A DNA stretch of 64,000 nt from Pempheris klunzingeri (lineage: Eukaryota; Chordata; Actinopteri; Acropomatiformes; Pempheridae). The position numbers were made by a program, and so were the translations under genes. This document shows positions 52,950 through 63,764 of this stretch, in pieces (the stretch's first letter is position 1; every line of letters begins with the position of its first letter). The notes under the pieces were generated by a model. The model saw nothing but the letters and a program-made list of their open reading frames with translations. It was not told the origin of the DNA and made no database searches. The DNA lies in contig NC_092035.1 of the NCBI RefSeq assembly GCF_042242105.1, forward strand, positions 13,530,977-13,594,976. The letters are read 5' to 3'.

Positions 52950-55900
52950 ATGCTCGTGTTATTTGAGACCGCCGCTGGATATGCAATTTTTAAGGTATGT
53001 TTTTACATCTTGTCATGTAAAGAATCGGTAATAATTGCGCACCACCTACTTGCGTTAGCTTCAGTTAGCCACATAGCTAACAGTTAGTTACCCAAATGTC
53101 GTGCTGGTTCAGATCTAGACAACTTAACAGGCAGTGAACAAAGTAAAATGTAATGTTTTGGTTTGTATGCTAGTACATGAACTGGCTGATTAGCGATGAT
53201 TTGCTCGCATATTAGCGTTTTTGCTGATGCTCAAGCTAATTCAAGTTAGCATGAAGGCCCTGTAACCACGTGTGCATGTCGACACTAAAGTTAACTTCAG
53301 TGAATGCAGCCTTGCCTCACTTAACACCCACGTGTACATCAGATATTAGACATTTATTGATGTTATGTGATCAGCACTCATCCTGAATGGCCCACAGAAG
53401 AGGTTGTGATCCATAGAGACATTATACATACCTGTGCTGGTTTGGCTGCTCCATCAGGCCTCTTTAATGCATGACAGCTGACTTTAAGTGTGTTACCTTT
53501 CAGGTTCTCGATGAATCCAAGCTGCAACAGGTCGACAGCCTGTATAAGGAGTTTGAAACTCCAGAAAAAGCGAACAAAATGTAAGTGTTAATGCAGTATT
53601 TAGACTCTGTCTGGCTGATTCGTCACATTGTTAAAGCTAGTGGAGGCCATGTGTCCTCACTGCTCTTGTTTTCTTCCTGCTAGTGTGAAGCTGAAGCACT
53701 TTGAGAAGTTTCAGGACACAACAGAGGCCCTAGCAGGTAATGATGCATGTCCTTCTGCACTAATGTGTACCTGAGTTCTGTGGTCTGTGATGTATTTCTG
53801 TGTCTGATAAAAGCATGAGGCATTCCACAGTATTCGTCACTACCCCTGAGACCTCATCTTTTCTTGTTAGCAGGTAGTTTAGATAGTGAAAAAAGCATGG
53901 ATTAGATTAGATGCTCTACAATCCCCCTTCAGGCGCTGACTCTTTTTGGGCTAGTTTATATGCATGTTGGAGTGTATTTAATGCAATGTTCCTATACCTC
54001 TGCTCCACAGCTGCAACTGCCCTTGTCGAGGGAAAAATTGGCAAGAGTTTGAAGAAAGTGCTGAAGAAAGTTGTTGCCAAGGAGGCTCATGAGCAGCTGG
54101 CCATCAGTGATGTTAAACTAGGTGGTGTCATCAAAGTAAGTGTCGTCATTGATATTCAGTTCCCAAGTATTATATGCAAGTGTGGTGTGTCTAACTGTTT
54201 GTGGTTTTCAGGAAAAGCTGGACCTGAGCTGTGTTCACAGCCCTGCCGTGGCTGAACTGATGAGATGCATCAGGGGCCAGATGGAGAACCTCATCACTGG
54301 ACTTCCTCCCAGGGAGATCAGCGCCATGTCTCTGGGGTTGGCTCACAGGTACATGGCACGCAGACACAGTGCTGCAGAAATGTGACTGCTGCCTATGATT
54401 ACACCTGCTGTCTGAAACTTCCTTGTAGATTTCCCTCAGCATTCGTCACTACCACTGAGGCAGCAGTCTTTCCATCGTCATACTAAATAATTCAGAAATA
54501 TTTTGCTGTGTGAAGTAACTATAATAAGTATTTTTGTCTCTGTGTTCTCCAGTTTATCCCGCTACAAGCTGAAGTTCAGCCCAGACAAAGTGGACACCAT
54601 GATTGTGCAGGCCATCTGTAAGTTGTCTTCATTATGATATGAAGTATATTGTAATGAATAGAGCTGCAACTAATTATTTTCATTAGCAAGTCAACTGATT
54701 GTTTTTCTCAGTGAATCGATTGTTTGGTCCAAGTTGACATAATCAACCTGCCCTTTTAGTCCAAGTCCAAAAATAGTCTAACAAATACTTCCATTTTTGA
54801 TAAACTGTCTCACCGTGTCACATTTTCCTCTTTGTTTCTTCAGCTCTTTTGGATGACCTGGACAAGGAGCTTAACAACTACATTATGCGCTGCAGGGAAT
54901 GGTACGGCTGGCACTTTCCTGAGCTGGGAAAGGTCATCACAGATAACTTGGCCTACTGCAAAGCTGTCCGCAAAATTGGTAAGAATAATTTCCACTTCCA
55001 CATAACTCTTTAAAGAGGTACTGTTGTGTTTTAGTATTGAATTTCCACGTTTCCAAGTTAGGAGGGGTGCCAGAGAGGCATTAAAAAAGAATCAAATGGG
55101 TGTATCACAGGCTGAGATTCTGACTTTTTGTCTCTAGTGTGGGTCAGACATCAAAACTCTGGCTCCTACATTTCCCATAATGTAACTCATTAGAATATTT
55201 TGTTAGTCATCCTGTGCCTGGTAAACGCCCACATCTTTGAAAACTGTTTTAGATTGTAATGCAGGCTTTCTGTCTCAAAACTCATTAACGTAAACATACA
55301 TGCATGAAGGTGTCAGTGACGGTGTTCCTGACTAACTAAATGTGTCTGTGTGTGTCCAGGTGATCGCACTAACGTGGCCACCTCCGATTTGTCGGACATC
55401 CTCCCAGAGGAAATCGAGGCAGAGGTTAAACTGGCTGCTGAGATCTCCATGGGAACAGAAGTGTCGGAACAGGACATCGGCAACATCAGGCACCTGTGTG
55501 ATCAGGCACGTCGCTCACATCAATATGTACTTGTTTCCGTTTCACTGTTGAAAATCGACGAGCTCAAGTGACAGTGGTGATGATGACGACAGTTGTCTTA
55601 AACCTGAAACAAATCATGTGGGTTTTCAGTCACTACCTCATCTGAACAGTCACATTTCTTGACTCCTGGGCTGCATTTTTTTCTTTTATGAAGGTTTCTA
55701 ATCAAGTGGAATGACCCAGAAGTATCAGGGTGGCAATTATGATAAGAGCCAGTCCTGTTCTCTAAATGCTAAGGAAAGGTGCTTCAATGCTTCTTTGCTT
55801 ATCTCCTTTAGCATAGGGTACACTGGACCATCCTTTAGGAAAGGAGATAACGCCATCCTGTAAATTCCTTCCAGCAACATTGAAGCACTGTGCCATCTGA

Positions 55901-57596
55901 CCGCTCATGTAGCCCAGTGCAAGTGCAGACATATTCTCATATGTCTTTCCTATGTCCTGATCAGTTCTCCTGTATTGGGGCAAAGAGAAAGTGTTTAGGA
56001 AAAGCCCATTTCTTTGAGTGTTAAATCACAGTGCTTCTAACTGCAGAAAGGCCATAAGAGCTTTTGACTTTATTTCATTATCTCCTCTGTTCCCACAGGT
56101 GATTGAGATAACAGAATACCGCACTCAGCTCTATGACTACCTGAAGAACCGAATGATGGCAATCGCCCCCAACCTGACAGTAATGGTGGGCGAGCTGGTT
56201 GGCGCACGTCTCATCTCACACGCAGGTAAATCGCAGACAAGAGACCGTGTGAAAACCAGCCAAGCGGTGATGATGATGACATTACGTCACTTTCCTGAAA
56301 TTGACTGATGGTTTTAAGTCACTACCTCATCTGAGCTTGTGTTAAGAGGTTGCAGTGCGCAGGTATTAGTGAGAGCATCATATTTACTCTTCTGTCTTGT
56401 CGCCCTATCATAAAGGGTCCCTTCTGAATCTGGCAAAGCATCCGGCCTCCACAGTGCAGATCCTCGGAGCAGAGAAGGCTCTGTTCAGAGCCCTGAAGAC
56501 CCGCAAAGACACACCAAAGTACGGTCTCATCTATCACGCCTCCCTTGTGGGCCAGACCACTGCCAAGAATAAGGGCAAGGTATGTGCAGTAACGGGACCA
56601 AGGAATGATCAACACAGTCTGGTGGGTAGAAAATAAACATGGGCTTCTCTTTTTGCAACATTTGTCCAGATCTCCAGAATGCTGGCAGCTAAAGCAGCCC
56701 TGGCTATTCGCTATGATGCTCTGGGAGAGGACACGAATGCAGAAATGGGAGCAGAGAACCGTGCCAAGCTGGAGGCCAGGCTGCGCCAGCTGGAGGAGAA
56801 GGGAGTGAGTACAATTACTACTGAAAGATATTTATCCCTTTTAGGTGTCCTAATTAGTATGCTGAAATTTACACTCCTGGGTGTCTGATCTCATCTTATT
56901 TTTGCTTCTCAGATTCGAAGAATCAGTGGAACAGGCAAAGCAATGGCCAAGGCAGACAAATACCAGCACAAGAGGTGAATAGTCACAAACTGCATCTTTC
57001 CAAAGATTTTACGTTGGCATGTGTAAATATGAAGACTGTTTAAAAACACTGCTTTTTTTTCCTCCACAGTGAAGTGAGAATTTACGACCCATCTGGTGAT
57101 TCTACAATTCCCTCCACCTCTAAGAAGAGGAAGTTTGAAGAGGTAGAGGAAGAAGAGGACGCGGCTGCACCTGAAACGCCGGTGGTCAAATCCAAAAAGC
57201 CCAAAAAGGAAGCTGTAGCAGAAGGTGGGTGGAATGGTGATGAATCTAATCTCATGAGAAGGTGTTCATAATGGAGTTTATGATGCTTAAGGAGTTTTTT
57301 TCCCCTCTAAAAAAAAAGAAGAAGAAGAAGCGGCAGCAGAGGAGACTCCCAAGAAGAAGAAGAAAAAGAAGGTCAAAGCAGAGCCTGTAGCCGAGGAACC
57401 ACAGGAGGAAGAGGTCGCAGCAACAGAGGTAGGAATTTAGGACTTGATCCCAAGGCTAAAGACAATTGTTGAGATTTGACAAGTTTTCCTGTGCTGTTTT
57501 TTTTTTTGTTGAATATTTGTTTTCTGTCTGCAGTCAACAGAAAAGAAGAAAAAGAAGAAAAAAAAGAAGGTCAAGGAGGAGGAAGAAGATGAATGA
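52950..57596 (+). CDS. nop58: NOP58, core protein of box C/D snoRNPs
   Basis: Fifteen exons give 532 codons plus TGA: 52950-52994, 53504-53580, 53684-53736, 54011-54135, 54212-54348, 54553-54617, 54844-54978, 55360-55505, 56099-56225, 56416-56579, 56670-56804, 56913-56974, 57070-57224, 57319-57428, 57534-57596. The start [15 protein letters not shown] and blocks such as [20 protein letters not shown] (coiled-coil/NOP5 region) and [20 protein letters not shown] (Nop domain) identify it. [20 protein letters not shown] and YDPSGDST separate NOP58 from its paralogue NOP56. The tail is a lysine/glutamate run, as in other NOP58 proteins. It binds guide snoRNAs with SNU13, NOP56 and fibrillarin for rRNA 2'-O-methylation in the nucleolus. 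Human NOP58 is 529 aa. Intron 8 must begin with GC (CAG|GCACGT) to keep frame. Exon 14's acceptor in an AAG repeat is approximate. Poly(A) signal AATAAA lies at 57998. Confidence 0.97.
53782..53853 (+). ncRNA. SNORD70: Box C/D snoRNA, SNORD70-like, NOP58 intron 3
   Basis: Ends GGTC/GACC form a short terminal stem. Box C is GTGATGT (53787-53793, one mismatch to RUGAUGA) and box D is CTGA (53846-53849); a D'-like CTGA lies at 53804. The 12 bases TTCGTCACTACC before box D complement GGUAGUGACGAA of 18S rRNA. The D+5 rule selects the A corresponding to human 18S Am512, the SNORD70 target (from memory). Human SNORD70 also lies in NOP58 introns. A weaker terminal stem and box C than the intron 5 copy leave some doubt about activity. 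Confidence 0.75.
54384..54468 (+). ncRNA. SNORD70: Box C/D snoRNA, SNORD70-like, NOP58 intron 5
   Basis: A perfect 10-bp terminal stem GACTGCTGCC/GGCAGCAGTC flanks box C ATGATTA (54395-54401, one mismatch) and box D CTGA (54455-54458); a D'-like CTGA lies at 54412. The D-box guide TTCGTCACTACC is identical to that of the intron 3 copy, so both point to the same 18S adenosine (human Am512). The stem is unusually long for an intronic C/D RNA. It would be released from the spliced intron, as usual for vertebrate C/D snoRNAs. Confidence 0.85.
55568..55653 (+). ncRNA. SNORD11: Box C/D snoRNA, SNORD11-like, NOP58 intron 8
   Basis: Terminal stem GTGAC/GTCAC, box C GTGATGA (55577-55583) and box D CTGA (55642-55645), with a D'-like CTGA at 55604. 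The guide GTCACTACCTC ahead of box D complements GAGGUAGUGAC of 18S rRNA. The D+5 position falls on the G corresponding to human Gm509, the SNORD11 target (from memory), three bases from the SNORD70 site. Human SNORD11 lies in NOP58 as well. Confidence 0.82.
55779..55889. repeat. Nested inverted repeat in NOP58 intron 8
   Basis: Outer arms GTGCTTCAATG (55779-55789) and CATTGAAGCAC (55879-55889) are perfect over 11 bases. Inside them TATCTCCTTT (55800-55809) and AAAGGAGATA (55840-55849) are perfect over 10. The whole can fold as one long hairpin. It may be a MITE-like insertion or a structured RNA. An H/ACA snoRNA was considered, since ACA occurs at 55929, but the H box and hairpin sizes fit poorly. 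Confidence 0.55.
56261..56339 (+). ncRNA. SNORD11: Box C/D snoRNA, SNORD11-like, NOP58 intron 9
   Basis: Terminal stem CAAGC/GCTTG, box C GTGATGA (56267-56273), D' CTGA (56295), C'-like TGATGG (56306) and box D CTGA (56331-56334): the most complete C/D layout of the four. The D guide GTCACTACCTC and the four bases between it and the end of box D match the intron 8 copy, so both select 18S G509 (human numbering). It is a paralogue of the intron 8 copy with diverged flanks. Confidence 0.87.
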
Positions 57597-58557
57597 AAGA
57601 GTGGAGAGTGTACATATTTCCTGTTTTAGTTTTGTAATTTTAGTTTTGTGTTATACATTTATATCTAATTAGGGCAATACTGTATTGAGTGCCTGTTTCT
57701 GGACACCAAAAAGAGTTCTTGTCAAAGTACGAAATCAAACGTTGATCTCCTTTTATAACTGTGAGTGAGGTGTTTGACATCACACCAATGGTATTTCCAG
57801 TATTAAAGTGAGTGAAAAATGTACAAATTTTATTTTTTTTAATTATGTTTAATCTACTATCCTGCTTTGACAGTTTTTATGTTGATCTGGGAACACATCC
57901 AGATGTATTAAATTCAGCCCGGATGAATGAGTTGATGAGGAAAGTTCTCCTCCAGTTCTCTTTATATTGTCCAAGACTGAATGTCTGCCCTGATGAAAAT
58001 AAACATTTTTTGCTGTAACTGTGTGGTTTGGTTGTATGGATGTAAATAGAATACTGAAGTTGGCTTACGGTCTATGATATAAGCACACCACAGAGGACAC
58101 TATAGCAAACAGTCTCTAAAAGGGAGTTATACTTGGTTAAAAAAGGAAACGTAAAGCAGAGAATCAACTATACAATATCATGATAATCACCCCAGGTGTT
58201 ACAAACCCCTTTAAAATACCGGGCACCAAGAAAGGGAACTTTTGGTACTGAAAAAGAAATGGCTATGAGAGTGACTGTAAAATGCACTCAGTACCCTTCA
58301 CTAGAAGACTACTTGCCTGTTATGAACCTTTTATTAAATTAGACCACCAATGAGTGGAAGGTAACTAACATTTACATTTAAAACGCTGTAAAGTACAAAT
58401 ATGTGATCTTTCAACGTCATGCTGCGTATCCTTTATTACTCAATTTATTTGAGAGCTGTAGTTACTTCTGGCTCCTAAAGATTTAGATATTACATGACAT
58501 GATGAGCTGCAATGTTATGAATGAATCAACCTAATACTCTAAAATAGTTAAATTGAG

Positions 58558-58620
58558 CTCCACATTCACCAGCCACAACATTAAAACGCGACACTGACCC
58601 AACAATGTGATATAGAACAG
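58558..58620. repeat. Dispersed fish repeat end (CACCAGCCACAACATTAAAA type)
   Basis: The segment CATTCACCAGCCACAACATT at about 58563 followed by AAAAC resembles the terminus of a DNA-transposon-derived repeat that I recall as common in teleosts. Only the end is recognisable. A repeat-library search would decide. Confidence 0.45.
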
Positions 58621-58699
58621 TCTTTTTAGACACTTCGACTTGAATGTGCTGTCAGATGATAACTGAGGCTCTGGCAGCTACACACAGACAGTACTAGTG

Positions 58700-58739
58700 G
58701 AGCACAGATCCGCATAATCTAGTGGCTGAATCTGTGCTC
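58700..58739. repeat. Perfect 10-bp inverted repeat upstream of WDR12
   Basis: GAGCACAGAT (58700-58709) and ATCTGTGCTC (58730-58739) are perfect reverse complements separated by 20 bases, about 120 bases before the WDR12 ATG. It could be a hairpin or a paired protein site; no function can be assigned. Confidence 0.6.
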
Positions 58740-58860
58740 TGCTCATATGCCTTGCTTCAGTACCACATGGCGTGGCTGCACGAGAGTCGGGTGTGTTGAG
58801 CAGGACTACTAAACCAGATTAATTACTCCAGGGGTCCGAAAGAGGAACACACGACTAAAA

Positions 58861-61800
58861 ATGTCGCAGTTACAAGCGAGGTTCTTCACAGAGAACAAAA
58901 GGTGAGCTCTTAGCCCATGAACGCATCATTGGACAACTAAAATGGCTAGCGGCCAGGCAGACTAGCCTAACTAGTAACTCACAGTAAACAGTACCAGCTC
59001 TCTTTACTGTGAGACACTATCTTCACCCTTACATGTTAGTATGTGGAGCCCAGCCTCTACTTTACTGTTTAGTTCATTTAGCTAATGTTTTTAGCTTGTT
59101 GCTGTAGCTAGCTAATGCTAACTGTCCCAAATCTGCTCTCCACGTATTTGCACCTAATGTTAGCTTTGTTGTACATTGACCTGAGTGACAAATGAGTCCA
59201 TTTAATGTTGAATGTATAGGTGGATGTGGTGGGTGTAACCTGTACACACTGATGACACACCTTTGTCTGTCTGTAGGTATGTTGTAGATGATGTCCCGTT
59301 CTCCATCCCTGCTGGCTCTGAAGTGCAGGACCTCAGCAATGTCATCAACAAGCTGCTGGAGGCCAGAAATGGTAAAAAAAAAAAAAAAAAAAGTATTAGT
59401 ATGGTTTTCCAGTATTGCTGTCATTGTCTATTATTACTAAACACAGATTCTGATAACACATAACTTGCCTTTTCTTTTTACACCGAGCTTAAATGAGATC
59501 AGATGCTTAATTTACTTGTACTATCATGATGTTTACATGTTCCACAGCATCTCACACCAAAGTGGAGTTCGACTTCCTGGTCAGGGGTCATTTCCTGCGG
59601 ACGTCGCTGTCCACTCACATGGAGACAGAGGGCATATCAACGGTATGACTGGCCGTCACTGCTTAAACCTGACTTGATGTGCTGTGGGCCTGTTACATTA
59701 ATGGCTCTTCATACTTGTACTTGTCCTTTTCAAAGGATTTCAGATTCTTCTTTGTATTCTAGCGAAGCAGGGACTGATTAAAGAGATATGGGTCTGTGGG
59801 ATTTAAGTCATTTAATTGCCTGAGAATGCATATTTTGATATTATATAGTGTTTCTGTGTGTGTTTCAGGAAGAAGTGGTGGAGATTGAGTACGTGGAGAG
59901 GATCACAGCCCCAGAGCCAGAGGAGTGTATGATGCACGACGACTGGATTAGCTCAGTGGACGCAGATGCTGAATGGTAAGATGACAGAGATCAGACTGTC
60001 AAAGGGGGGAAATGTTGCCCAGGATCACATTTTCTGCTTTGTTTTGTATCACATTTACATTTTCTCATGTAACTAATTGCTTCAAAACATCCAAGAAATT
60101 GTTTGCTGCACATTAGCATCACACAACATCACATAGTTCTGGTCCCAAGCAAGATTTGTTGCTAGTGTTCTGAATAATATTTTATTTAGTTTTCTTTACT
60201 GATAAGTATATCTAGATAAACATCATTGTTTTGTATTGCTTGTCCTTTGTCTGAATATATGTGTGTGAAATCTACCATAATCGCTGTGTTTCCTTACTTT
60301 TATCTTTTTTTTTTTTTGCAGGATCCTAACAGGGTCATATGACAAGACGGCCAGGATCTGGTCTGTGGAGGGCAAGGCGGTGATGACGGTGGCCGGACAC
60401 ACCGATGTGGTCAAAGATGTAGCCTGGGTCAAGAGAGGTGAGCAGGACAGAATGACAGACATTCACTTTGCTAGCAGCAGTGACAAGCTTTAAAACATCT
60501 GCGTCGCCGTTTCTCTGCAGAAGGCCTGACCTCTCTGCTTCTGACCGCCTCTCTGGACCAAAACATCCTGCTGTGGGAGTGGAACTCTGAGAGGAACAAG
60601 GTGAAAGCCAGACACTGCTGCCGGGGACACACGGGGAGCGTTGATACAGTCGCCACAGACCCCAGCGGCTCGAAGGTAAATAGAGACGCAAAGTGGTTAA
60701 GAAGAACAAGGAAGGAGAATGAGGAGGGACAAATTTAAGGGCTTTCACAGTTATTTGTCAGTTAAAGCATTTGTGTTGCTCCCACACAGTTCTGCAGTGG
60801 CTCTTGGGACAAAATGTTGAAGATTTGGTCAGCAGGTACGTTGCCAGTATGATTGAATGCCTCTTCAACAATAATGAATAAAAAAAATTTCTAACACATT
60901 CCAACCTTATTCCTGCGCTGCTAGTGCCGTCTGATGAGGCGGACGAGGTCGAAGAACCTGCCGACAGACCGAGGAAGAAACAGAAGACCCAACAGCTTGG
61001 CCTCACCAGGGTGGGTGTAGAGTATGAGCTGATAATCAATCAAAAGTGATGCATTAGTGCAGGTTAACATGCTGAATGTGAAAAGAGATCAAAAAGTGTG
61101 GGCTGTGTGTTCCTCATGCCAACGCAGACTCCCCTGATGACGCTGTCCGGACACAACGAGGCAGTGTCCTCTGTCCTGTGGTGCGACAGTGAGGAAGTTT
61201 GTAGTGCATCATGGGACCACACCATCCGCGTGTGGGACGTGGAGACGGGAGGAGTGAAGACTACGCTGGTGAGAAACACAGACAAGCAGAAATCGTAGTG
61301 GACCGCACAAAGTTTGTAACTGCAATTTGAAAAGAAAACTGCAGGCAATATTTCAAGTTTTACCAGAAATGATGGTATAAAGCAAAAACAGTAACACTCA
61401 CCATTTCCTCCATGTTTTACTTTACACTGTCAGTGAATTTCATGGCTGTTTCAACCTTTTGAATGCTTAATTGTGTTTTCTTGCATTTCTCTAAAAACAT
61501 ACTTTCAAACCCAAAAAACTGGGAGAACATTTTTGAATAGTAACATTAGTAACAATTTTAGAAACTTAGAAACACCCAGGCACCATTTCTTTGGCATTTC
61601 CTGTGATTAACTCACTGAGGTTTTTGTCGTCTCCACAGACGGGCAGTAAAGTGTTTAACTGTATTTCCTACTCGCCTCTGTGTCGACGGCTGGCCTCAGG
61701 CAGCACTGACAGACACATCAGACTGTGGGACCCTCGCACCAAAGGTACCGCTTTTTGTCTGTTTCAGCAGCACTGATGTGTCCCCACTCTCTGTGAGCAC

Positions 61801-62519
61801 TTTGCCTCTCATGAACGTCCCCCTCTTCTCCTTTCCACTCCAGACGGGTCGCTGGTGCTGCTGTCTCTGACCTCCCACACTGGCTGGGTCACTGCCGTGA
61901 AGTGGGCGCCGTCACACGAGCACCAGCTGGTCTCCGGCTCCCTTGACAACTTGGTCAAACTGTGGGACACCAGAAGGTCTGTGAAGCACATAGTTCAGTG
62001 GATACTTAGAGTATAAATGTGTTGTCCAGTCAAAGTTTTATTTTTAAAAAGTCCAATTAACTAGGAGAGCAGAAGCTGGGTCATTATCCATGCTGTTAGT
62101 GTGTGTGAGAGAGCGCCGGAGCAGACACGTAGAGGCGGATACGTCTGCTCCGTCTTATCTCTCCTTAAATGCTGTGTTGAAGGCGCTCAGTGAATAAAGT
62201 TAACTATAAATGTTGCTGTCATGTCTCCCAGCTGTAAGGCTCCCCTGTATGACCTGGCGGCCCACGAGGACAAAGTGTTTTGTGTGGACTGGACAGAAAG
62301 TGGGGTAAGACCACACATATAGTCCCAAAGCAGAGAATATTCAGTGTTTGATCCAGTGGAAAATTGAGGATATAATACACTGAAGACAGAAGTTGCATGA
62401 TTTCTTACTATCTCGTTTCACTGTTTACTTTCCATTTTCAGCTGATGTTGAGCGGAGGTGCGGATAACAAGCTGTACACCTACAGATACTCAGCCTGTCA
62501 GACGGATGCCGGGGCGTAG
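58861..62519 (+). CDS. wdr12: WDR12, PeBoW-complex WD-repeat ribosome biogenesis protein
   Basis: Thirteen exons join in phase into 423 codons plus TAG: 58861-58901, 59277-59371, 59548-59642, 59869-59975, 60322-60437, 60521-60675, 60790-60835, 60925-61010, 61128-61268, 61639-61744, 61844-61976, 62232-62304, 62442-62519. The first about 80 residues form the NLE domain ([20 protein letters not shown]), and a WD40 propeller follows with repeats ending in ARIW, ILLWEW, LKIW, IRVWD, IRLWD and VKLWD. The insert in exon 8 ([18 protein letters not shown]) is acidic and then basic, a probable nuclear-localisation signal. With PES1 and BOP1 it forms the PeBoW complex, which is needed for 28S/5.8S maturation in the nucleolus. 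The length equals the human protein (423 aa, from memory). Poly(A) signal AATAAA lies at 62802. Confidence 0.97.
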
Positions 62520-63720
62520 GCTCCACAGCCAGCATGGAGTGCAGAGATCCACCACATCCACCACCACAGACCAGACATAAAGACTTTCCTGGATACGTTT
62601 ACCCCCCCCTTCCGTTTTAAAACATATTTTCTTATGGACTGTCGTTGTTTTCATGTGATCCGAGAAAACTATAAATTAATTTTGTCTCCTAAAATGTGTC
62701 TTCTGTTTAATGTTTCACTCAATACTGCTTGATTGTAGATTTGTGATATTTTCATGGTGGTTCTTGGTTTTCTAAGCAGGTGGAAGACACTTTGAGGATG
62801 CAATAAACACAGAATAGCGATTTAATGAATTGAATTAAAATGTGGCGTTAGATTTGTATTGATTGTTTTATTTCTTGACCTCCAGGGTGCCTAATTAGAC
62901 TATTAATAGTGGAAGTAAGACATCAATAATTATGTCAGGTTAAGTCACATTGTGCAACAGTACACAATGAACTTCCTTGTGTTTTGGCTGCAAAAAGAAA
63001 AACCTGCTGTCTTGTGGGTTTAATGACTTTTTCCTCCTCAGACTGGTTTGACCAGAGAGCAGGAAAAACGAAGAGCTCTCCCTCTGCTTATTTTTTATTG
63101 CACTACAAAATCAAAATGATAGAGGACTTTAGTCCCGAAGGGAAATTAAATTGCCATAGCAGCCAGGTACATCTGAATACAATAGAATACCGTTAAAATA
63201 AAGCTAGAAAGGGGAGAATCAAAATTACAGGCTAAGGTATATATGTAGAGACATCAGCTGAAAATGGAAACAGGTAAACAGAGAAACAAGATAGACATGA
63301 CAAAATGCTTCTGTCCTCAGTGTATTGAAGAATTTTTTGTTTTATTTATCTACATTCAATGCTCAATTTCCCACTGGATCAAACACTAAATATTCTCTGC
63401 TTTGGGATTACATATATAAATATGTACACAATGGTACAAAATGATGATTATAATAACAGTAGTGGTGATAATGCATGAATTATTTTATACTGAGTTATGC
63501 TGTTGTATATATAATGATATATTGTATGTGTAGGAGACATGATATAATAATATATGTATAAAAATATATCAGAAATATAAATATGGCTGATGCTGCTTTC
63601 TTAATTTGGGAAGTAAACTCATTGAGATCACACACACACTGAGATCATTTCAGCTGGTTACTAGATCTTTGTCTGTGTGAATTATTTGCTGTGAGCGGCT
63701 CATCGTTTTAATAGACGATC
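62520..63720. other. WDR12 3' UTR and AT-rich intergenic sequence
   Basis: WDR12 3' UTR extends to about 62825 (AATAAA at 62802). Beyond it the sequence is AT-rich with TATA-type low complexity near 63480-63590. No gene is seen. Confidence 0.6.
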
Positions 63721-63737
63721 ATCGGTGAGGCCTGAGC

Positions 63738-63756
63738 AGCAGCGCCCCCTGCGTCC
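63738..63756 (-). promoter_or_regulatory. CTCF-like motif
   Basis: The minus strand reads GACGCAGGGGGCGCTG, close to the CTCF core (AGGGGGCGCT). It lies at the start of a GC-richer island next to the candidate first exon. Binding is inferred from motif similarity only. Confidence 0.4.
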
Positions 63757-63764
63757 AAGCGGCG

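Larger units (their letters stand above)
57597..58860. other. NOP58 3' UTR and NOP58-WDR12 intergenic region
   Basis: NOP58 3' UTR runs to about 58020 (AATAAA at 57998-58003). The rest holds a dispersed-repeat fragment near 58560, a perfect 10-bp hairpin at 58700-58739 and the WDR12 promoter. No further gene is seen. Confidence 0.6.

Noticed and set aside
55762..55934. H/ACA snoRNA in NOP58 intron 8
   Set aside because: An ACA and hairpins exist, but no properly placed H box between two hairpins of normal size could be drawn. Kept only as a structured or MITE-like repeat.
52950..57596. NOP56 as an alternative identity
   Set aside because: The YDPSGDST segment, the K/E-rich tail and the SNORD11/70-like intronic RNAs are those of NOP58.
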